From positions 1 to 6,524 of the forward strand of contig DATLZB010000209.1 in NCBI GenBank assembly GCA_035574175.1: a stretch of 6,524 nt of DNA, written 5' to 3'. Below, piece by piece: positions 1 through 6,524 of this stretch (positions within the stretch are counted from its first letter, which is position 1; every line of letters starts with the position of its first letter). Under the pieces are notes generated by a model. The model was not told the origin of the DNA. It made no database searches and was given only the letters and a program-made list of their open reading frames with translations. Source of the stretch: DATLZB01 sp035574175. GTDB taxonomy: Bacteria > Pseudomonadota > Alphaproteobacteria > Rhizobiales > Hyphomicrobiaceae. Position numbers and translations under genes: made by a program.

Positions 1-130
1 CCACCGTCCACAGCGGCGACGCGCGCCGCCGCACCCGCCAGCTTGAGATGTGCCGCGGAATTCGCCCGAGCATGCCGAGCACGTCGGTGAGCAGCGGCGG
101 CCGGGAGGGATCGCGCACAAGTTCGCTCAT
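1..130 (-). CDS. Unrecognised protein, N-terminal 43 residues only
   Basis: An open frame reads leftward from an ATG at 130 and leaves the window without a stop. An AAAGG Shine-Dalgarno lies nine bases before the ATG, which supports this start. The visible protein begins MSELVRDPSRPPLLTDVLGM, continues with a short hydrophobic/basic stretch, and then has an arginine cluster (WRVRRR) near residues 31-36. No signal peptide, catalytic motif or known domain can be seen. The tryptophan-plus-arginine patch recalls small DUF1127-type proteins, but the match is too weak to name it. It is separated by 160 bases from the reductase gene on the same strand, so it may be a separate transcription unit. It could also be a spurious open frame in GC-rich DNA. 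Confidence 0.42.
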   Translation of the reverse strand, partial: MSELVRDPSRPPLLTDVLGMLGRIPRHISSWRVRRRASPLWTV

Positions 131-290
131 TGGCGGCGACCTTTGGGGGACGACGGCGGGCGGTCGGGCATGCCGGGGCTCCTCACGCGGCAGGGCACAC
201 ATGTGGCCGGCTCCGTCCCGCGGCCTGGCCTCATATCTTTACGCCTTCTGTATAGATAAGAGTGAACCGCGTCCATGCCGGGCCGGCAAA
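131..290. other. Intergenic region with an AT-rich patch
   Basis: This gap follows the reductase stop codon and precedes the partial minus-strand gene. Most of it is GC-rich, but about 230-262 is a distinct AT-rich patch, the likeliest place for a promoter of the gene at 1-130. On the minus strand it offers TTCACT (266-261) and several weak TATA-like hexamers such as TATACA, but none has a convincing -35/-10 spacing. No confident promoter, RNA gene or coding frame was found here. Confidence 0.4.
276..288 (-). terminator. Weak hairpin just after the reductase stop
   Basis: TGCCGGGCCGGCA is a perfect palindrome that can form a five-base-pair stem with a three-base loop. It begins three bases downstream of the minus-strand stop codon. 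No T-run follows it in the direction of transcription, so it is a poor intrinsic terminator. It may be chance in GC-rich sequence. Confidence 0.18.
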
Positions 291-1292
291 TCACGAGCTT
301 GCGACGTCGACGAGCACCTTGCCGTGGCCCCCGCCGGCCTCCACCGCCTCGTGCGCCGCCGCGATCTCGTCCAGCCGAAACCGGCCGGCCACCCGATGCT
401 TCAGCGCATTGACTTCGAGCAGCGCGCTGATCTCCCGCGCCGCCGTCTCGCGCGCCGATTGTGGCGCCTGATAGATCAGCACCATCCGCAGCCGCGCGTC
501 CTTCTGTGAGAAGGCATGGAACGGCAGCACCGGTTCGGGCACCGCATCCGATCCATAGGCCGCAATGGTGCCGCCCCTGGCGATCACCGCTGCATCGACG
601 GCGATATTGGCGCCGAACGACACATCGATGATGCGCTCCACACCCGCCCGCGTCTCCGCCGCCGACAGGATTCGCTCGGCGACGTTTTCCCGTTTGTAGT
701 CGATGACGGCATCGGCACCGGCAAGCATCGCCTGCGCCGCCTGCTCCTTGCGGCTCACCGTTGCAACCACGTGCCGCGCCCCGCCCCATTTGGCGAGCTG
801 GACCGCATAGAAGCCGACCGCACCTGCGGCCCCGTGCACGAGCACCGACTTGCCGCTCACGGGCCCGTCGCTGAACAAAGCATAGTGGGCCGTCATGGCC
901 GGGACGCCGAGGCTGGCGCCTACCGAGAAATCCGCCGCGGCGGGCAGCCTGACCGCCCGCTCGACAGGCACCACGACGTACTCGGCGGCGGTGCCGAACG
1001 GCCGGCCGTACTGGCTCATGTAGAGCCACACCCGCTCGCCCACCCGGCTCTGAGCGACGCCCGTCCCGACCTTGTCGATGACGCCCGCCCCGTCCTGGTG
1101 CGGGATGATGCGTGGAAAGGCCATCTGCGCGTTGCCGCGCCGAATGCCGCGCCCCTTCACGTCGGATGGATTGACGCCGGACACGGCGATTGCCACCCGC
1201 ACCTCTCCGGGCCCCGGCTCCGGATCCTCCATCTCGCCGATTCTGAGGACATCGCGCGCCGGCCCGCGCCGCTCGAACCAGGCCGCTTTCAT
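291..1292 (-). CDS. Zinc-free medium-chain NAD(P)H:quinone reductase-type oxidoreductase
   Basis: The 333-residue protein is a full-length member of the medium-chain dehydrogenase/reductase family, in the quinone oxidoreductase (zeta-crystallin) branch. These cytosolic enzymes use NADPH to reduce quinones or activated double bonds. The N-terminal GroES-like domain shows SGVNPSDVK (38-46) and PRIIPHQDGAGVIDKVG (60-76). The Rossmann dinucleotide site is HGAAGAVG (153-160). The cysteine ligands of zinc alcohol dehydrogenases are absent, as expected for this branch. An in-frame TAG five codons upstream limits the start to the ATG at 1292, whose own ribosome site is modest (AGGGG nine bases away, or AAGGGG only two bases away). 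That ATG overlaps the stop of a possible micro-ORF. It lies 86 bases downstream of csoR on the same strand with no visible terminator between, so cotranscription and copper-responsive expression are likely but inferred. The exact substrate is unknown. Confidence 0.93.
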   Translation of the reverse strand: MKAAWFERRGPARDVLRIGEMEDPEPGPGEVRVAIAVSGVNPSDVKGRGIRRGNAQMAFPRIIPHQDGAGVIDKVGTGVAQSRVGERVWLYMSQYGRPFGTAAEYVVVPVERAVRLPAAADFSVGASLGVPAMTAHYALFSDGPVSGKSVLVHGAAGAVGFYAVQLAKWGGARHVVATVSRKEQAAQAMLAGADAVIDYKRENVAERILSAAETRAGVERIIDVSFGANIAVDAAVIARGGTIAAYGSDAVPEPVLPFHAFSQKDARLRMVLIYQAPQSARETAAREISALLEVNALKHRVAGRFRLDEIAAAHEAVEAGGGHGKVLVDVASS

Positions 1293-1354
1293 CGCCCCTT
1301 GCCCCTATCAGCGTTCAGACTTTTGCGCCGCCGCGGAACCGGCCGTAGCACCAT
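1289..1354 (-). CDS. Possible 21-residue basic micro-ORF coupled to the reductase
   Basis: An ATG at 1354 opens a 21-codon frame ending in TGA at 1289. The stop overlaps the reductase ATG in an ATGA arrangement typical of translational coupling. The start has the strongest ribosome site in the window, AAGGAGGT with a six-base spacer. The peptide begins MVLRPVPRRRK and is very basic, with no cysteine, histidine or hydrophobic segment, so it does not look like a metal-binding or membrane peptide. Its codons (CTA, AGT, AGG, CGA) are unlike the GC-ending codons of its neighbours. The act of translating it may therefore matter more than the peptide. Likely roles are a leader that delivers ribosomes to the reductase start, or a regulatory upstream frame. 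It resembles no family I recognise, and it may be only a strong ribosome site with chance coding. Confidence 0.42.
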   Translation of the reverse strand: MVLRPVPRRRKSLNADRGKGR

Positions 1355-1360
1355 GCTGAC

Positions 1361-1368
1361 ACCTCCTT
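1361..1368 (-). promoter_or_regulatory. Perfect Shine-Dalgarno ahead of the micro-ORF
   Basis: The minus strand reads AAGGAGGT, fully complementary to the 16S anti-Shine-Dalgarno core, six bases before the ATG at 1354. It is 69 bases from the reductase ATG, too far to serve that start directly. This is the main reason for taking the micro-ORF seriously. Confidence 0.6.
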
Positions 1369-1378
1369 CTTGGCGGCT

Positions 1379-1672
1379 TCAGCGCTCGGCGCGCGCCAGA
1401 ACCTCCATGAGCTCGGCGACCTTGCGGCGCTGCTCTGCGGCATTGCCGCTCGCGATGGCTTCCTCCACGCAGTGCGCCACATGATCGCGCAGCACCTCTT
1501 CCTCGACCCGCCTCAGTGCCGCCCGCACCGCCGAGATCTGCGTGATGACGTCGATGCAGTAGCGGTCCTCCTCGACCATGCGCGAGATGCCCCGCACCTG
1601 ACCCTCGATGCGGCCGAGGCGTTTGAGACAGGCCAGTTTGGTGTCCTTCTGCACGGCTTGACGTATACCCAT
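1379..1672 (-). CDS. csoR: CsoR-family copper(I)-sensing repressor
   Basis: This is a small, all-helical DNA-binding repressor of the CsoR/RcnR family; apo-protein sits on the operator and Cu(I) binding releases it. Counting from the ATG at 1672 (97 residues), it has the family signature RLGRIEGQVRGISRMVEE (18-35). The Cu(I) ligand set is Cys39, His64 and Cys68, preceded by the conserved Tyr38. The spacing matches the Cys36-His61-Cys65 triad of Mycobacterium tuberculosis CsoR exactly, which argues for copper rather than nickel or formaldehyde sensing. The start is uncertain. ATG 1672 lies inside the operator. TTG 1690 has a good AGGGGG ribosome site eight bases upstream. GTG 1654 would give a typical 91-residue protein, and it coincides with the predicted transcription start. 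It is divergent from the copper ATPase gene and leads an operon with the reductase. Confidence 0.94.
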   Translation of the reverse strand: MGIRQAVQKDTKLACLKRLGRIEGQVRGISRMVEEDRYCIDVITQISAVRAALRRVEEEVLRDHVAHCVEEAIASGNAAEQRRKVAELMEVLARAER

Positions 1673-1686
1673 ATGGGGTATATACG
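1658..1686 (+). promoter_or_regulatory. Sigma70-type promoter of the copper ATPase gene
   Basis: TTGACG (1658-1663) is five of six to the -35 consensus. It is separated by 17 bases from TATACG (1681-1686), four of six to the -10 consensus. Transcription would start near 1693, giving a leader of about 35 bases. The spacer holds operator 1 and the start site abuts operator 2, so bound repressor would block it. The 17-base spacer fits a repressor better than a MerR-type activator, which usually works on 19-20-base spacers. Confidence 0.72.
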
Positions 1687-1690
1687 TCAA
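1662..1690 (-). promoter_or_regulatory. Mirror-image promoter for csoR and the reductase operon
   Basis: On the minus strand the same hexamers appear: TTGACG (1690-1685), 17 bases, TATACG (1667-1662). The predicted start is near 1655-1654, which is downstream of the ATG at 1672 and the TTG at 1690. If this promoter is used, csoR would begin at the GTG at 1654 on a leaderless message. The two promoters occupy the same DNA, so only one polymerase could bind at a time. Confidence 0.55.
1666..1680. promoter_or_regulatory. CsoR-type operator 1
   Basis: TACCCATATGGGGTA is a pseudo-palindrome of the TACCC...GGGGTA type known for CsoR copper operators. It sits in the spacer shared by both divergent promoters and differs from operator 2 at only two central positions. 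Confidence 0.7.
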
Positions 1691-1696
1691 GCGTAA

Positions 1697-1711
1697 TACC
1701 CCTAGGGGGTA
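1697..1711. promoter_or_regulatory. CsoR-type operator 2
   Basis: TACCCCTAGGGGGTA closely resembles known CsoR operators. It covers about +5 to +19 of the predicted copper ATPase transcript and lies just upstream of the -35 of the csoR promoter. Its centre is 31 bp from that of operator 1, so both sites face the same side of the helix. Confidence 0.78.
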
Positions 1712-1716
1712 GCGGC

Positions 1717-1720
1717 GGAG
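1717..1720 (+). promoter_or_regulatory. Ribosome binding site fixing the ATPase start
   Basis: GGAG lies seven bases before the ATG at 1728. It is only one base from an in-frame GTG at 1722, so the ATG is the better start. Confidence 0.75.
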
Positions 1721-1727
1721 AGTGACG

Positions 1728-4145
<2,418 letters not shown>

Positions 4146-4151
4146 CCCGGC

Positions 4152-4179
4152 TTGACGCTCCTTCTCCTACTGCCATAAC
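4152..4179 (+). promoter_or_regulatory. Possible promoter of the monooxygenase-aldolase unit
   Basis: TTGACG (4152-4157), 16 bases, then CATAAC (4174-4179) match the -35 at five of six and the -10 at four of six. This would start transcription near 4186 in the 72-base gap after the ATPase stop codon. No intrinsic terminator was seen in the gap, so read-through from the copper gene is also possible. Confidence 0.38.
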
Positions 4180-4217
4180 AACCCAAGAGGGGGGCAGCTG
4201 GGTATAGCGATAAGGTG

Positions 4218-5849
4218 ATGGATACGGAGGTTCTCGTCGTCGGCGCCGGGCCTGTGGGCCTGACGCTCGCGGTCGATCTCGGCCTGCGCGGCATCCGCTG
4301 CACGCTGATCGAGCAGAAGGAGGCACCCCAGTTCCTGCCCAAGATGGAGCGCTGCAACGCCCGCACCATGGAGATCTACCGGCGGCTCGGGCTTGCCGAC
4401 CGCATTCGCGCCGCCGGGTTGCGCTCCGACATCCCCATGGACGTGTTCGTCATCCTGGCGATGAACGAGCCGCCGCTGCTGCACCTGCCCTATCCCTCGG
4501 TCGATGCGGCGAGGGCCGAAATCAGGGCCGTCAACGACGGCACCATGCCGCTCGAGCCCTATCAGCTCATCTCCCAGTACACGCTGGAGCCGCTGCTGAA
4601 GTCGGTGGCCGAAACGTTGCCGAGCGTCAGCGTGCGCTACGGCACCGAGTTCCTGTCGCTGACCCAGGATGGAGCCGGCGTCACCGCGCTCTTGCGCGGG
4701 CGCGACGGCACGAGGCGGTCGATCCGCGCCGCCTACCTCGTCGGTTGCGACGGCGGCTCGAGCCGGGTTCGGCGGGAGCTCGGTATCAAGCTGCGCGGCG
4801 AGGGCAACCTGCTCGAGCTGCGCCAGGCACTGTTTCGCTGCGACGAGCTGTTTGACATGATCCCGATCGGCAACGGGCCAGGCAAAGGCCGCCACTACCA
4901 CGTTGCCGATGGGCAGGCGACCTTTCTCATTATGCAGGACTCGACCCGCCACTTCACCTTGCACTCCGTGGTCGAGACGGACGCCGACATGAAGACGATG
5001 TTCGAGAAGACGGTCGCCGTTCCCATCCGCTACGAGATGCTCTACTGCGCCCCCTGGAAGCAGAACCTTCTGCTCGCCGACCGTTACGGGAAGGGCCGCG
5101 TCTTCCTCGCCGGCGACGCCGTGCACCTCGTCATCCCGACCGGCGGCCTCGGCATGAACACCGGCGTGGGCGATGCCATCGACCTTTCCTGGAAGCTGGC
5201 CGGCACGCTGCGTGGCTGGGGCGGGCCTGGCCTCCTTGCCTCCTATGAGATCGAGCGCCGCCAAGTCGGCGACCGCGCCGTTGCCGCCTCGCGCTATGCC
5301 TCGCTCGGCCGGCGCAAGTGGCGTTCTGAGTTTCGGCCGAACATCCGCGACAACACGCCGGAAGGCCAGGCCACGCGCGACAACCTTGCCCGGGTCGCCG
5401 ACCTCGAGCAGCGCAAGACCAACGAGATGATCGGTGCCGAGCTCGGCTACCGCTACGTCGGCTCGCCCGTCATCTGGGAGGAGCCGGGCGGTCCTGAACA
5501 TCTCTTCCGCGAGTATCACCCCACCACCTGGCCGGGCGCGCGCCTGCCGCACGTATGGCTCGACGACGGAACGCCGATGCAGGATCGCATCCCGTTCGAC
5601 GGCTATACGCTCTTGCGTCTCGGCCGCAGCGGCGCCGATACGTCCGCCCTGGAGCGCGCCTTCCGCGCGCGCGGCACCCCGTTCACGGTTCTCGACGTGC
5701 CGGACGAAGCGGCTCGGCAGGTCTACGGCTACGACCTGCTGCTGCTGCGGCCCGACCTGCATGTCGTCTGGCGCGGCAACCGCCCGCATGAGGACCCCGA
5801 GCATCTCGCCGGCGTCGCCACCGGCCACCGGCCGCTGCAAGGGTCTTAA
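4218..5849 (+). CDS. FAD-dependent aromatic hydroxylase (group A flavin monooxygenase)
   Basis: The 543-residue protein belongs to the p-hydroxybenzoate hydroxylase/phenol hydroxylase class. These cytosolic enzymes add one oxygen atom from O2 to an aromatic ring using NAD(P)H and FAD. Three fingerprints are present: GAGPVG (9-14) with Glu32 ending the second strand, the DG motif VGCDGGSSRVRRELG around Asp178, and the GD motif GRVFLAGDAVHLVIPTGGLG around Asp300. NART (47-50) holds the usual FAD-contacting arginine. The C-terminal part, ending with LLLLRPDLHVVWRGN, matches the thioredoxin-like domain of the MhpA/TfdB/PheA group. The length is normal for that group. The start is ATG 4218 or the adjacent GTG 4215; AAGG lies too close to be an ideal ribosome site. 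Thirty-six bases separate it from the aldolase-family gene, suggesting an operon. The substrate cannot be read from the sequence. Confidence 0.92.
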   Translation: MDTEVLVVGAGPVGLTLAVDLGLRGIRCTLIEQKEAPQFLPKMERCNARTMEIYRRLGLADRIRAAGLRSDIPMDVFVILAMNEPPLLHLPYPSVDAARAEIRAVNDGTMPLEPYQLISQYTLEPLLKSVAETLPSVSVRYGTEFLSLTQDGAGVTALLRGRDGTRRSIRAAYLVGCDGGSSRVRRELGIKLRGEGNLLELRQALFRCDELFDMIPIGNGPGKGRHYHVADGQATFLIMQDSTRHFTLHSVVETDADMKTMFEKTVAVPIRYEMLYCAPWKQNLLLADRYGKGRVFLAGDAVHLVIPTGGLGMNTGVGDAIDLSWKLAGTLRGWGGPGLLASYEIERRQVGDRAVAASRYASLGRRKWRSEFRPNIRDNTPEGQATRDNLARVADLEQRKTNEMIGAELGYRYVGSPVIWEEPGGPEHLFREYHPTTWPGARLPHVWLDDGTPMQDRIPFDGYTLLRLGRSGADTSALERAFRARGTPFTVLDVPDEAARQVYGYDLLLLRPDLHVVWRGNRPHEDPEHLAGVATGHRPLQGS

Positions 5850-5885
5850 CACGCGGGATCAGCGCAAGGACAACGGAGTGAGCCG

Positions 5886-6524
5886 ATGATGGACATGACG
5901 GCGATCACAGAGGATTTGGTCACGGCCAACCGCATCCTCGCCAACGAGCGCGTCCTCGATTCCTTCGGCCACGTCTCGATCCGCCACCCCTTGCGCCCCG
6001 ATCACTTCATCATGTCGCGCGCCCGCGCCCCGCAGATCATCGAGGCGGGCGATCTCATGGAGTTCACGCTCGACGGCAGAGTCGTGGGTGCCGAACCCGG
6101 CAAGCCTTATTCGGAGCGCTACATTCACGGCGCCATCTACGAGGCGCGCCCCGAGGTGATGGCGGTGGTGCACAACCACAGCCCGAGCGTCATCCCCTTC
6201 GGCGTCACTGGCACCAAGCTGCGCCCGCTCATGCACATGAGCGGTCCCATCGGCAACGACATCAACATCTGGGACTGCCGCCACCGGTTCGGTGATACCA
6301 ACCTGCTCGTTACCAACATGGAGATGGGCCGCGACCTGGCGAAGGCGCTCGGCCCGCGCACGGTCTCGCTCATGCGCGGCCACGGCTGCGTGGTGGTGGG
6401 CAGATCACTGCGCGAGGTGGTGTTCACCTCGATCTATCTCGAGATCAACGCCGACCTGCAGATGAAGGCCATTGCCATGGGCGGCGAGATCACGTTCCTG
6501 TCCGACGGGGAGATTGACCGCATC
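5886..6524 (+). CDS. Class II aldolase/adducin-family metalloenzyme, 3' end missing
   Basis: The first 213 codons are visible and the frame is open at the right edge. The fold is that of L-fuculose-phosphate aldolase relatives. The divalent-metal ligands are His96 and His98 (VVHNHSP) and His166 (RGHGCVVVG), and the likely catalytic acid is Glu77 in SERYIHGAIY. GGAG seven bases before the ATG supports the start; a second ATG follows directly. Family members include sugar-phosphate aldolases and epimerases, and also decarboxylases of aromatic carboxylic acids such as the PhtC type. Being next to an aromatic hydroxylase makes a decarboxylase or carbon-carbon lyase in an aromatic pathway more likely than a sugar aldolase, but this is inference. 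Most of the domain is present; only the C-terminal tail should be missing. Confidence 0.94.
   Translation, partial: MMDMTAITEDLVTANRILANERVLDSFGHVSIRHPLRPDHFIMSRARAPQIIEAGDLMEFTLDGRVVGAEPGKPYSERYIHGAIYEARPEVMAVVHNHSPSVIPFGVTGTKLRPLMHMSGPIGNDINIWDCRHRFGDTNLLVTNMEMGRDLAKALGPRTVSLMRGHGCVVVGRSLREVVFTSIYLEINADLQMKAIAMGGEITFLSDGEIDRI

Larger units (their letters stand above)
1656..1692. repeat. 37-base inverted repeat forming a symmetric promoter
   Basis: The arms GCTTGACGTATA (1656-1667) and TATACGTCAAGC (1681-1692) are perfect reverse complements of 12 bases. They flank a 13-base core, CCCATATGGGGTA, which is itself nearly palindromic but off-centre. The repeat carries the same promoter on each strand and one CsoR-type operator in its middle. 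Confidence 0.9.

Noticed and set aside
48..509. A plus-strand frame at the left end
   Set aside because: There is no ribosome site or family motif, and it crosses the intergenic region into the opposite-strand reductase.
516..1484. A 322-codon plus-strand frame opposite the reductase
   Set aside because: The composition is Arg/His/Pro-rich with no recognisable domain, and it spans the reductase, the micro-ORF and part of csoR.
1658..1692. A MerR/CueR-type activator site in the copper ATPase promoter
   Set aside because: The promoter spacer is 17 bases rather than the 19-20 typical of MerR-family control, and a CsoR gene with matching operators is adjacent.
4171..4195. CTGCC...GGCAG as a terminator after the copper ATPase
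   Set aside because: The five-base arms are separated by a loop of about 15 bases and no T-run follows, so it is not a credible intrinsic terminator.
4167..5852. A 561-codon open frame antisense to the flavin hydroxylase
   Set aside because: It is another codon-bias shadow; the plus-strand frame has clear FAD motifs and this one has none.
5859..6383. A 174-codon minus-strand frame opposite the aldolase-family gene
   Set aside because: The plus-strand frame carries the conserved His-His-His metal set; the antisense frame shows no motif.

Overview
The window is high-GC DNA whose gene content and codon use look like a proteobacterium, most likely an alphaproteobacterium of the Hyphomicrobiales type. 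That placement is an inference from protein style only; no rRNA, tRNA or phylogenetic marker is present. No insertion sequence, CRISPR array, tRNA or integration site was seen.

Left part (1-1692, minus strand): a copper-sensor operon read leftward. It starts with a CsoR-family Cu(I) repressor (about 1379-1672). Next comes a possible 21-residue micro-ORF (1289-1354) with a perfect Shine-Dalgarno. Its stop overlaps the start of a zinc-free, quinone-reductase-type medium-chain dehydrogenase (291-1292). After a 160-base gap, the first 43 codons of an unrecognised minus-strand gene run off the left edge (1-130).

Centre (1656-1730): a compact divergent control region. A 37-base inverted repeat with perfect 12-base arms carries the same promoter on both strands (TTGACG, 17 bp, TATACG), face to face and fully overlapping. 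Two near-identical 15-bp CsoR-type operators (TACCCATATGGGGTA and TACCCCTAGGGGGTA) lie with centres 31 bp apart, about three helical turns. One repressor could therefore silence both the copper pump and its own operon.

Middle (1728-4145, plus strand): a P1B-1 copper-exporting ATPase. Its N-terminus has a histidine-rich tail, a YHS domain and a CPMHP/CPICGM heavy-metal-binding domain instead of the usual GMTCxxC modules.

Right part (4218-6524, plus strand): a two-gene catabolic unit with its own possible promoter. It encodes a flavin-dependent aromatic-ring hydroxylase (4218-5849) and, 36 bases on, a class II aldolase/adducin-family metalloenzyme (5886 to the right edge, incomplete). The pair suggests an aromatic or related carboxylate pathway of unknown substrate, apparently unrelated to the copper genes.

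The most interesting points are the symmetric promoter-operator, the start-codon problem it creates for csoR, and the micro-ORF that would couple the reductase to the copper-sensor message.
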